From Chloroflexota bacterium (lineage in GTDB: Bacteria > Chloroflexota > Limnocylindria > Limnocylindrales > CSP1-4): a stretch of 9,157 nucleotides of DNA. The stretch lies in assembly GCA_021790375.1 (NCBI GenBank), contig JAJYEB010000057.1, positions 1 to 9,157 of the forward strand, in the 5' to 3' direction. Both the position numbers and the translations under genes were made by a program. Shown here piece by piece: positions 1 through 6,216 of the stretch (the first letter of the stretch is position 1; every line of letters starts with the position of its first letter). Below the pieces are notes generated by a model. The model saw only the letters and a list, made by a program, of their open reading frames with translations, ran no database searches and had not been told where the DNA came from.

Positions 1-11
1 TGGCCGGCTTC

Positions 12-323
12 ATGGCGCCGCGCGCGGCGTACCTGTTCGGGGCCTTGCTGGGCCTTCTGGCCTCGGCGCTCTTCCTGGTCCTGGCACTGGGCCTGGTGGG
101 GGTGTTCGGCTCGCTGGACACGATGAACGTGGGCGACCGCGTGGTGTACTCGCTCTGGCAGCTGGCCCAGTTCATGGTGACCGGGGCGATCTTCGGCTGG
201 TTCGCCTCGTGGTATCGCGACTTCCTCCGGCGATCGCAGGTCCGCAGCCGCGAGGCGGCGGAGGCCCGCAAGCGCGAGCAGCGCCGGCAGGCCAGGCGCC
301 CGGAGTCGAAGCGGGCCCACTGA
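12..323 (+). CDS. Small hypothetical membrane protein, possibly 5'-truncated
   Basis: I do not recognise the family. The 103-residue product has two hydrophobic segments, roughly residues 6-33 (rich in Leu, Ala, Gly and Val) and 49-68. A strongly basic Arg/Lys/Glu/Gln tail from about residue 70 to the end is probably cytoplasmic. The ATG at base 12 has no visible Shine-Dalgarno in the 11 bases before it. The frame is open to the left edge, so the true start may lie outside the window and the protein may have further membrane spans. It ends with TGA and converges on dnaE2, with 278 bases of repeat-bearing DNA between them. Its hydrophobic periodicity supports a real gene; its function is unknown. 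Confidence 0.6.
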   Translation: MAPRAAYLFGALLGLLASALFLVLALGLVGVFGSLDTMNVGDRVVYSLWQLAQFMVTGAIFGWFASWYRDFLRRSQVRSREAAEARKREQRRQARRPESKRAH

Positions 324-375
324 GGGTCGCGGGCATCGCGCGGATCGCGCGGGGCCGGGATCACCTGCCGAGTGC

Positions 376-600
376 GTGCGGCTCGCCCACGAGGTGCCGC
401 TCCCGCTCCACGTGCCGGGCCCCGGGCGACGTTCCCCGCTCGGGCGACGTGCGGCTCCCGCGGGAGGTGCCGCTCCCGCTCCACGTGCCGGGCCCCGGGC
501 GACGTTCCCCGCTCGGGCGACGTGCGGCTCCCGCGGGACGTGCCGCTCCCGCTCCACGTGCCCCGGTCCCGGGCGACGTGCGACTCCCGCTGGGGGCAGG
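376..600. repeat. 73-bp direct repeat, about three copies, between convergent genes
   Basis: Units begin with GTGCGGCTC at 376, 449 and 522 (period 73), and a shortened start recurs at 578 after only 56 bases. Copies 1 and 2 are nearly identical. Each unit contains the sub-motifs CGCTCCCGCTCCACGTGCC and two copies of CGGGCGACGT. The unit is not divisible by three and sits between the stop codons of the left gene and dnaE2, so it is noncoding. There are no unique spacers, so it is not a CRISPR. The rest of 324-601 holds nothing else I can identify. Confidence 0.85.
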
Positions 601-601
601 G

Positions 602-3600
602 TCATCCGCGCCGCAACCCCGAGTAGCCCTGCGCACGGACACCGTCGGGCGCCCCCGGTCCGCCCGCCGCCCGCGCCACGTCTGGCAGTGCCCGAACCTC
701 GCGCGCGACCACGTTCACGACGCTCGCCTCGCGCTGCAGCTCGCCCTCGACCCACAGGAGCGCGTGCCGCCGGACCACGCCGCGGAACTGTGCCCACCGG
801 TCCGGCCACAGCGTGACGTTCGCCATCCCGGTCTCGTCCTCCAGGGCCAGGAAGACGGTCCCGCGCGCGGTCATCGGGTGCTGGCGGGTCACGACGAGCC
901 CGGCGATTCGCACGTGCCCGGGGCGCAGGTCCGCGAGCCGGGCGGTCGGCGCGACGCCCAGCCGATCGAGTGCGGGCCGGAACAACTCCACGACCTGGCG
1001 GCGCGCGTCGAGCGAGAGGATCGCGTAGCTGTCGGCCAGACGCTCCAGCTCGGTCGGCGGGGGCAGGTTCGGGGCATCGGTGGGAGGCAGCCGCAGGTCG
1101 AGCGGCTGGGCGTGCTCGCGGGCCGGCAGTCGAGCCGCAAGCGCATCGCCCGCGGGATGGGCCGGCCGAGGCTCGTCCTGAGGCCGGTTGCCCGCGGGAT
1201 GGGCCGGCCGAGGCTCGTCCTGGGGCCCGTTGCCGTCCGGCCGGCCGCCGTGGCCCATCGGGCGGCCGTGGCTCATGCGGATGCTGCAGTTCATGCGCCC
1301 GGAGACCGTCCTCCCGCCGGATGGCCGTGGATCCTGCGGAACTTGCACCGGGAGAACGGTATGGTCGATCGAGGGCCCGGAGGGGGGCCTGCGGGGCTCG
1401 GCCCGTGTCTCCGGCACGCCCGGCTCGTGCGGCAGGAGGTCGAGCGGCCCAGGCTCCGGGGCCAGAACCCGCCGGAAAGCGGCGAGACGGTCGACATAGC
1501 ATGCCGGGGATGCAAGTTCTGCAGGGTCGGCCGGGGTGGATGGGCCGGGGAGCGGCACTGCCGGTGGCGCAGGGTCGGCCGGGGTGGATGGGCCGGGGAG
1601 CGGCACTGCCGGTGGCGCAGGGTCGGCCGGGGTGGATGGGCCGGGGAGCGGCACCGCCGGTGGCGCAGGGGCCCACGCACGTCCCCCAGGCGCGCGTGCG
1701 GCTCCGCCCGCAGGCGGACACGCGCGCCCCATCGTCCGCCCCGTCGTCGTCCGCCCCGTCGTCGTCCGCCCCGTCGAAGCCGCCACCTCGCGCAGCTGCC
1801 AGAGCAGCTCCCGGCGCGGGCGACCAAGCGAGTCGAGCGCGCCCGCCCGGATCAGCCGCTCGACCACCTCCTCGGCCAGCCCGGTACGTGCCACGACGTC
1901 GGCCAGCGACCGGTACGGCCCGCGCTCCAGCTCGCCGTCCAGCGCCACCGCGTGCTCCTCGCCGATCCCCTTCACCAGGTGCAGCCCGAGCCGGATGCCG
2001 TACCCCTCGGCCGACTCGGCCGCCAGCAGCCGGCGCGTCCGCGGATCCGGCACGACGCAGCCCGACGAGCGGACGATCACCGGCCGCCGCTCGATCCCCG
2101 AGCCTTCGGGCAGCGGCTCCCCGGGCATCCCCACCCACTCGGTCGTGGACCGGAAACGGCTCCGGTTGACGTCCACGGGCAGCACCGCCACCCCGTGGCG
2201 TTTCGCGTCGTTGATCAGCACCTCCACCGGGTAGAAGCCCATCGGCTGGTTGTTGATGAGCCCCGCCGTGAACTGCGCGGGGTAGTAGAGCTTCAGGAAC
2301 GCCGACTCGTACGCGGTCCGGGCGAACGCGGCCGCGTGGCTCTTGTTGAAGCCGAAGCTGGCGAACGCGGCCACCTGCCGGAACAGCTCCTCCGCCTGCT
2401 CCCCGTCCAGGCCGCTCACGCTCCGGCACCCGTCCACGAAGCGCCGGTGGAGCTTCTCCATCTCCCGGCTCGACCGCCAGGTCCCCATCGCGCGCCGGAA
2501 CCCGTCCGACTCGGCCGCGCTGAACCCCGCGACCCGGATGGCGATCTCCATGACCTGCTCCTGGTACAGGATCACGCCGAGGGTCTCGCGCAGGATGGGC
2601 TCGAGGCTGGGGTGGAGGTACGTCACGGGCTCGATCCCCTGGCGGCGGCGCAGGTAGGGGTGGACGGCGTTGCCCTGGATGGGGCCCGGCCGGATGATCG
2701 CGACCTCCACCACCAGGTCGTCGAGGGTGGTCGGCGCGGATTTCGGGAGGGTCTGCATCTGGGCCCGCGACTCGATCTGGAAGACGCCCGTGGTGTCGGC
2801 GGCGCGGATCATGCGGAAGACGTCGGGCAGGTCCTCCGGCAGGCGGTCCAGGTCGAGCCCCACGCCACAGTCGGCGGTGATGTCGCGCAGGGCGTCGTCG
2901 ATCGCCGAGAGCATGCGCAGGCCGAGCAGGTCGAGCTTGATGAGCTTCATCGTCTCGACGTCGCGCTTGTCGAACTGGACGACGACGCGGCCGGGCATGC
3001 TGGCGCGTTCGAGGGGGGCGATCTCGACGAGGGGGGCGGCGGTGACGAGCATGCCGCCGACGTGGATGCCGAGGTGCCGTGGGCGGCCGTCGATGCGGGC
3101 GCAGAGCTCCAGCCAGCGCTCCCACGGCGACAGGCCGACAGTGGAGCCGGCGGCGGTGCCGGCAGTGGAGCCGGCGGTGGGGACGGCGGCGGTGCCGGCA
3201 GTGGAGCCGGCGGTGGGGACGGCGCGGCGCTCGGGGGGCGGCTCGGGCTCGAGGCGGGCAACGCTCCAGCGGGGAGCGGCGGGGATGGCGCGGCGCTCGG
3301 GGGGCGGCTCGGGCTCGAGGCGGGCAACGCTCCAGCGGGGAGCGGTGGAGACGGCGCGGCGCTCGGGGGGCGGCTCGGGCTCGAGGCGGGCAACGCTCCA
3401 GCGGGGAGCGGTGGAGACGGGGAAGGGACGGCCCTCAGCCGCCGGTGATGCGGTGCCGGCGGGGATGGCAGCAGGGCCTTCCCCGCGCAGCCATGCCACG
3501 CTGACCGGAGTGTCACCCGGGCCTCCCTCGTCGTCCGACGCGCCGCGACGGGGCGGCATCTGATCCGGGATGCGGCGCGGCAGCGCCGCGGCCTGCCGCC

Positions 3601-6193
3601 CGCCCTCGGTACGTCCCCCGTCCCCCCGGCGTGCCTGCCAGCCGTCCCAGGTACGTCCCCCGTCCTCCCGGCGCGCCTGCCGGCCATCCCCGTGCGCATC
3701 GGGGCCGACGCCGCCTTTCGTCGGCCCCCGGTGCTCGCGTCGCCAGCGCCCCCCGCGCGCGTGGTTCAGCTGGCCCATCTCGTCGACGAACCCGGTCGCG
3801 GCCGCGAGCTCCTGCACGATCACCGGCGAGACCGTCCCGCCGGTCGCGGCGGCGGAGAGCGGGAGGAGGCCGATCGGAGCGTCCGCACCCTCCCGGTTCG
3901 GAGCGTTCGCACCCTCCCGGTTCGGAGCGTTCGCACCCTCCCGATCCTGCTGTTTGTGCACCGGGGGAATGCTCGGCGACGTCCGGCTCTCCCGATCCTG
4001 CTGTTTGTGCACCAGGGGAACGCTATGTTCGGCTTGCGCGCCCTCCAGCCCCGTGACGCCGTCGACCCCCCCGCCACTCGAGCTCGTACCGTGCGGGGCC
4101 GGGTCGTCGGTCGAGCCCATGACTCTCCAGGGGGACGCCTGCGAGCCCGGGCGCTCGACATACCGTTCCGTGGATGCACGTTCTGCAGGATGCGTGCCGC
4201 AGGCAGGGCCTGGAAGACCCGATGTGTGTGCGGGCGAAGGACCGGGCACAGGCGAGGGGCCGGACGAGCCCGAGGCGCCGGACGAACCTGAGGCGCCGGA
4301 CGAGCGGGAAATGCCGGACGAGCTCGCGGCGCCGGGCGGCGCGAAGAACTCCGCGAACCCCCCCTCCGCCTCCAGGTCGCGACAGACCATGACCGAGTCG
4401 TACGTCTCGAGCGCCTTCGCCACCCGGTCGACCAGCGACCGCGGGAACCCCAGCGCGTATCCCACCTCCCGCACCGCCGACCTCGCCCGGTAGGTGATGA
4501 CGTTGCAGACCATCCCGGTGTGCTCGGGCCCGTACCGGTCGTAGACGTACCGGATCACCTCCTCGCGCCGCGACGAAGCGAAGTCGATGTCGACGTCCGG
4601 GTAGCTCGTCCTCCCCTCGTTGATGAACCGCTCGAAGAGCAGGTTGTGCCGGATCGGGTCGACGCGGGTGATGCCCAGCACGTACGCGACGATCGAGTCA
4701 CCCGCGCTCCCCCTCCCCTGCGCCGGGATGCCGCGCTTTCGGGCGAACTGCATCAGGTCCCAGCAGATCAGGAAGAACTCGGCCAGGCCGGTCCGCTCGA
4801 TCACGTCGAGCTCGTGGGCCAGCTGGCTCACCACCCGCGGCGTGAGCGGGTGGTACCTCCGAACCGCGCCCTCGTGGCAGAGCGCCTCGAGCCGGCTGAA
4901 CGGCGTCTCGCCCTTCGGCACCTCGAACCCCGGGAACCGGTAACGCTCGAACCCCAGGTCGACCCGGCAGGAGTCGGCGAGCTCCGCCGCGGTCGTCATC
5001 CCCTCGACCCAGGCCCGCCGGATCCCGGGATCCGCGCCGGCATGGCCCGGTGGCAGCGCGAGCAGGTCCCCGGCCGACTTCAGGTGGTACTCGCCGTTCG
5101 GCCGGCGCAGGTGCGCGCTCTCGTCGAGCGTCAGGCCGTGGCGTATCGCGACCATCACGTCCTGCAGCTCGCGGTCGTCGGGGAACGCGTAGTGGACGTT
5201 GTTCGTGACCGCGATCGGCAGGCCGAGCTCCGCGCCCAGCCGCATCGTCTCCGCCACGAGCCAGTCGTCGTCGGGGAGGAGGTGGTGCTGGAGCTCGAGC
5301 ACGAACCCGCCGATCCCTGCGCCGGAGCGGCCGGGAACGGCGCCGTGGCTGTCCCGGCGCGCGCCGAGGTGGCCGCCCGAGGCGCCCGGCGCCGCTTCGA
5401 ACATCCGCGCGTACCGTTCCGCGGCCCGTGCCGCGCCTTCCCGGTCACCGGCGAGGAGCCGCCGCGCGATCTCGCCGTGGCGGCACCCGGAGAGCGCGAC
5501 CACCCCCTCGGAGTGGCGCTCGAGCAGCGCGTGCGTGAACCGTGGCACGCCCTTGGTGCCGGCCAGGTTCGCCGCACTGACCAGCCGCGAGAGGCTGCGA
5601 TAACCCGCCTGGTCGCGCGCGAGCAGCACGAGGTGGGGACCGCGCTGGCCGTCTCCGACGCCGCGCAGATCCTCGCGCACCGGGTCGCGGTGGCCCGGGA
5701 GACGGGCCCGATCCGCGCGCAGCCGCACGGGACGACCCGATTCGACCGCACCCCCCGCCGGCCCGCCTGCGACCGCCCCCGGGGAGACCGATGACGTGCG
5801 GCCTGCAGGCCAGGAAGGACCGACCTCCCTGCGCGCCCGGCCCGCCTGCCGCTCGCGTTCGCCCCCCTGCTCTCGTTCGGCCACCCACGGTGCCCACGTC
5901 GCCGGACCCTCCTGGCGTCGCCCGCGGACGCTCCGGCGCGCCGGCACCACGATTCCTCCCGGGTCGGGGACCGCGGCGTCGAGCAGCTCGATCTCCACGC
6001 CCACCACGGGATGGATGCCGGCCGCCTCCGCCGCCGTGACGAACCGGACCGCGCCGTACAGGCCCTGGTGGTCGGTGACCGCGAGCGCCCCCAGCCCGAG
6101 CTGCGCCGCACGGTCGACGAGGTCGTCGGCAGCCGACGCACCGTCGAGGAACGAGAACTCGGTGTGGCAGTGGAGCTCGGCGTACCGCGCCAT
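602..6193 (-). CDS. dnaE2: Error-prone DNA polymerase III alpha subunit DnaE2/ImuC with giant in-frame expansions
   Basis: This is a C-family replicative-type polymerase used in SOS translesion synthesis and damage-induced mutagenesis; family members usually act with ImuA'/ImuB and the sliding clamp. The PHP domain (about 1-345) opens with YAELHCHTEFSFLDGAS and has AVTDHQGLYG at 38-47. The palm has GRGSAGDS (493-500) and PDVDIDF (532-538), giving catalytic D533 and D535, with the third aspartate, D1088, in KLDLLGLRML. The fingers carry FGFNKSHAAAFA (1280-1291). LINNQPMGFY (1312-1321) is typical of DnaE2 rather than DnaE1. Helix-hairpin-helix motifs lie at about 1400-1460 and an OB fold at about 1755-1835. 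The ATG at 6193 has GGAAGGA 7 bases upstream. All domains lie in one open frame, but the protein is 1863 residues against a usual 1050-1100. The excess is Pro/Arg/Gly/Ser-rich repeats at about 86-157, 268-296, 618-786, 816-1021 and 1473-1695. Whether it remains active is unknown; all three catalytic aspartates remain. Confidence 0.93.
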   Translation of the reverse strand: MARYAELHCHTEFSFLDGASAADDLVDRAAQLGLGALAVTDHQGLYGAVRFVTAAEAAGIHPVVGVEIELLDAAVPDPGGIVVPARRSVRGRRQEGPATWAPWVAEREQGGERERQAGRARREVGPSWPAGRTSSVSPGAVAGGPAGGAVESGRPVRLRADRARLPGHRDPVREDLRGVGDGQRGPHLVLLARDQAGYRSLSRLVSAANLAGTKGVPRFTHALLERHSEGVVALSGCRHGEIARRLLAGDREGAARAAERYARMFEAAPGASGGHLGARRDSHGAVPGRSGAGIGGFVLELQHHLLPDDDWLVAETMRLGAELGLPIAVTNNVHYAFPDDRELQDVMVAIRHGLTLDESAHLRRPNGEYHLKSAGDLLALPPGHAGADPGIRRAWVEGMTTAAELADSCRVDLGFERYRFPGFEVPKGETPFSRLEALCHEGAVRRYHPLTPRVVSQLAHELDVIERTGLAEFFLICWDLMQFARKRGIPAQGRGSAGDSIVAYVLGITRVDPIRHNLLFERFINEGRTSYPDVDIDFASSRREEVIRYVYDRYGPEHTGMVCNVITYRARSAVREVGYALGFPRSLVDRVAKALETYDSVMVCRDLEAEGGFAEFFAPPGAASSSGISRSSGASGSSGASGSSGPSPVPGPSPAHTSGLPGPACGTHPAERASTERYVERPGSQASPWRVMGSTDDPAPHGTSSSGGGVDGVTGLEGAQAEHSVPLVHKQQDRESRTSPSIPPVHKQQDREGANAPNREGANAPNREGADAPIGLLPLSAAATGGTVSPVIVQELAAATGFVDEMGQLNHARGGRWRREHRGPTKGGVGPDAHGDGRQARREDGGRTWDGWQARRGDGGRTEGGRQAAALPRRIPDQMPPRRGASDDEGGPGDTPVSVAWLRGEGPAAIPAGTASPAAEGRPFPVSTAPRWSVARLEPEPPPERRAVSTAPRWSVARLEPEPPPERRAIPAAPRWSVARLEPEPPPERRAVPTAGSTAGTAAVPTAGSTAGTAAGSTVGLSPWERWLELCARIDGRPRHLGIHVGGMLVTAAPLVEIAPLERASMPGRVVVQFDKRDVETMKLIKLDLLGLRMLSAIDDALRDITADCGVGLDLDRLPEDLPDVFRMIRAADTTGVFQIESRAQMQTLPKSAPTTLDDLVVEVAIIRPGPIQGNAVHPYLRRRQGIEPVTYLHPSLEPILRETLGVILYQEQVMEIAIRVAGFSAAESDGFRRAMGTWRSSREMEKLHRRFVDGCRSVSGLDGEQAEELFRQVAAFASFGFNKSHAAAFARTAYESAFLKLYYPAQFTAGLINNQPMGFYPVEVLINDAKRHGVAVLPVDVNRSRFRSTTEWVGMPGEPLPEGSGIERRPVIVRSSGCVVPDPRTRRLLAAESAEGYGIRLGLHLVKGIGEEHAVALDGELERGPYRSLADVVARTGLAEEVVERLIRAGALDSLGRPRRELLWQLREVAASTGRTTTGRTTTGRTMGRACPPAGGAARAPGGRAWAPAPPAVPLPGPSTPADPAPPAVPLPGPSTPADPAPPAVPLPGPSTPADPAELASPACYVDRLAAFRRVLAPEPGPLDLLPHEPGVPETRAEPRRPPSGPSIDHTVLPVQVPQDPRPSGGRTVSGRMNCSIRMSHGRPMGHGGRPDGNGPQDEPRPAHPAGNRPQDEPRPAHPAGDALAARLPAREHAQPLDLRLPPTDAPNLPPPTELERLADSYAILSLDARRQVVELFRPALDRLGVAPTARLADLRPGHVRIAGLVVTRQHPMTARGTVFLALEDETGMANVTLWPDRWAQFRGVVRRHALLWVEGELQREASVVNVVAREVRALPDVARAAGGPGAPDGVRAQGYSGLRRG
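1148..1231 (-). repeat. 42-bp tandem repeat x2 in dnaE2
   Basis: Two adjacent 14-codon units (residues 1655-1682) encode N-(G/R)-PQDEPRPAHPAG. The DNA copies differ at only a few bases, so the duplication looks recent. The unit keeps the reading frame. Confidence 0.85.
1278..1312 (+). repeat. Dispersed element copy F (divergent)
   Basis: The sequence GGATGCTGCAG, then TGCGCCCGGAGACCG, resembles copy E at 1329-1371 (about 21 of 30 bases by eye) and lies in the same orientation. On the dnaE2 strand it encodes RTVSGRMNCS, in the same phase as HTVLPVQVPQ in copy E. It is the weakest member of the family. Confidence 0.4.
1329..1371 (+). repeat. Dispersed element copy E
   Basis: The plus strand reads GGATCCTGCGGAACTTGCAC, followed by GGGAGAACGGTATGGTCGAT. 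It matches the reverse complement of copy C and the forward copies A and B at about 30 or more of 42 aligned bases by eye. On the dnaE2 strand it reads SIDHTVLPVQVPQDPR, which aligns in phase with AEHSVPLVHKQQDRE of copy B. Confidence 0.6.
1490..1530 (-). repeat. Dispersed element copy D
   Basis: The plus strand reads TCGACATAGCATGCC, then GGGGATGCAAGTTCTGCAGG. It matches copy C (4154-4194) at about 33 of 42 bases, including the blocks TCGACATA, GGATGCA and GTTCTGCAGG. Its element orientation is opposite to copies A, B, E and F. It encodes AELASPACYVDRLA in the same phase as AERASTERYVERPG in copy C. Confidence 0.65.
1523..1669 (-). repeat. 48-bp tandem repeat x3 in dnaE2
   Basis: Three 16-codon units (residues about 1509-1557) encode PAPPAVPLPGPSTPAD. 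The first two DNA units are almost identical and the third differs at about one base. It forms a proline-rich stretch in the linker between the HhH and OB domains. Confidence 0.9.
1727..1771 (-). repeat. 15-bp tandem repeat x3 in dnaE2
   Basis: Three 5-codon units give GRTTT GRTTT GRTMG (residues 1475-1489), right after the last helix-hairpin-helix residues (LLWQLREVAAS). The array marks the left border of the linker expansion. Confidence 0.8.
3152..3223 (-). repeat. 36-bp tandem repeat x2 plus a partial copy in dnaE2
   Basis: Twelve-codon units encode AVPTAGSTAGTA twice (residues 991-1014), followed by a partial AGSTVG unit reaching about 3137. The array abuts the 66-bp array. It is low-complexity Ala/Thr/Gly. 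Confidence 0.85.
3221..3418 (-). repeat. 66-bp tandem repeat x3 in dnaE2
   Basis: Three 22-codon units (residues 926-991) share the cores APRWSVARLEPE and PPPERRA. The units differ only in the three-residue junction (VST, VST, IPA). Within the common core the DNA copies are essentially identical, which suggests recent amplification. Confidence 0.92.
3605..3688 (-). repeat. 42-bp tandem repeat x2 in dnaE2
   Basis: Two 14-codon units (residues 836-863) encode DG-(R/W)-QARR-(E/G)-DGGRT-(W/E), followed by a partial third (GGRQA). The DNA motif GGTACGTCCCCCGTCC is repeated. The array lies within the palm insertion, after the conserved island. Confidence 0.8.
3749..3835 (-). other. Conserved DnaE2 island between two expansions
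   Basis: Residues 787-815 include TVSPVIVQELAAATGFVDEM followed by GQLNH. They look like ordinary DnaE2 sequence found between the palm aspartates in relatives. The island separates the two large repeat-rich blocks, so the palm has at least two independent insertion points. Confidence 0.65.
3872..3943 (-). repeat. 24-bp tandem repeat x3 in dnaE2
   Basis: Three 8-codon units at 3872, 3896 and 3920 contain GGAGCG, (T/C)CCGCACC or TTCGCACC, and CTCCCG. They encode REGANAPN, REGANAPN and REGADAPI. Copies 2 and 3 are identical. Confidence 0.92.
3938..4039 (+). repeat. Dispersed element copies A and B, a 51-bp direct repeat
   Basis: Two units begin at 3938 and 3989 with CTCCCGATCCTGCTGTTTGT, followed by GCACC. 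They are near-identical over the first 36 bases and then diverge. Copy B continues AACGCTATGTTCGGC, matching the end of copies C, D and E. On the dnaE2 strand both encode (L/P)VHKQQDRE. Together they link the tandem repeats to the dispersed family. Confidence 0.75.
4154..4194 (-). repeat. Dispersed element copy C
   Basis: The plus strand reads CTCGACATACCGTTCC, then GTGGATGCACGTTCTGCAGG. It matches copy D in the same orientation, and copies A, B and E as reverse complements. It encodes ERASTERYVERPG within the first palm expansion. The inner CGTG/CACG makes only a 4-bp stem, so the element is not strongly palindromic. Confidence 0.65.
4259..4330 (-). repeat. 18-bp tandem repeat x4 in dnaE2
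   Basis: Four 6-codon units start with GCCGGACGA at 4259, 4277, 4295 and 4313. They encode a Ser/Gly/Ala stretch (SSGASG type, residues about 622-645). The array begins immediately after the conserved FAEFFAPPG and so marks the right border of the palm insertion. Confidence 0.9.
5723..5938 (-). other. dnaE2 expansion I within the PHP domain
   Basis: Residues about 86-157, after PDPGGIVVPARR and before RPVRLRADRARLPGH, are longer than the short Arg-rich loop expected here. They are low-complexity Gly/Arg/Ala/Glu sequence with no clear tandem unit. The segment lies in a loop-like region of the PHP domain. The extent is estimated without an alignment. Confidence 0.5.
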
Positions 6194-6200
6194 GGGACCG

Positions 6201-6207
6201 TCCTTCC
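6201..6207 (-). promoter_or_regulatory. Ribosome binding site of dnaE2
   Basis: GGAAGGA on the minus strand lies 7 bases before the ATG at 6193. This fixes the start that yields the conserved YAELHCHTEFSF N-terminus. Confidence 0.8.
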
Positions 6208-6216
6208 GGACGACCC

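Larger units (their letters stand above)
1109..1777 (-). other. dnaE2 expansion IV: linker between HhH and OB domains
   Basis: Residues about 1473-1695 of DnaE2 replace what is normally a short linker (a few tens of residues) between the helix-hairpin-helix region and the OB fold. The segment is Pro/Gly/Arg-rich and made largely of tandem repeats (15-bp, 48-bp and 42-bp units) plus three copies of the dispersed element of about 40 bp. Recognisable DnaE2 sequence resumes near QPLDLRLPPTDAPNL (1696-1710). It is probably a disordered tether. The boundaries are estimates from family memory, not from an alignment. Confidence 0.7.
3131..3748 (-). other. dnaE2 expansion III: second half of the palm insertion
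   Basis: Residues about 816-1021 lie between the conserved island (FVDEMGQLNH) and the conserved SPWERWLELCARIDG, where relatives have about 10-20 residues. The segment contains 42-, 66- and 36-bp tandem repeats and is rich in Arg, Pro, Gly and Ala. It has no recognisable domain and no intein blocks. A GCGGCGC/GCGCCGC hairpin lies at 3572-3589. Confidence 0.75.
3836..4342 (-). other. dnaE2 expansion II: first half of the palm insertion
   Basis: Residues about 618-786 follow LEAEGGFAEFFAPPG and consist of Ser/Gly, Pro and Asn/Glu repeats (18-, 24- and 51-bp units). They also carry copies A, B and C of the dispersed element. The block sits between catalytic D535 and D1088. No folded domain is recognisable; it is probably a disordered surface loop. 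Confidence 0.75.

Noticed and set aside
376..600. A CRISPR array
   Set aside because: The 73-bp units are contiguous, with no variable spacers, and are too long for CRISPR repeats.
209..3448. A long open frame of over 1000 codons on the plus strand, antisense to dnaE2
   Set aside because: It mirrors dnaE2 in GC-rich DNA, crosses the intergenic 73-bp repeat, and has no domain, only Arg/Pro/Gly-rich translation.
3131..4342. An intein in the polymerase palm
   Set aside because: DnaE proteins are known intein hosts, but the insert has no Cys/Ser at a splice start, no terminal His-Asn, no splicing or endonuclease blocks, and is interrupted by a conserved DnaE2 island.
602..6193. dnaE2 as a degraded pseudogene
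   Set aside because: No stops or frameshifts in 1863 codons, all catalytic aspartates present, repeat units all in frame, and a clean LexA-controlled promoter.
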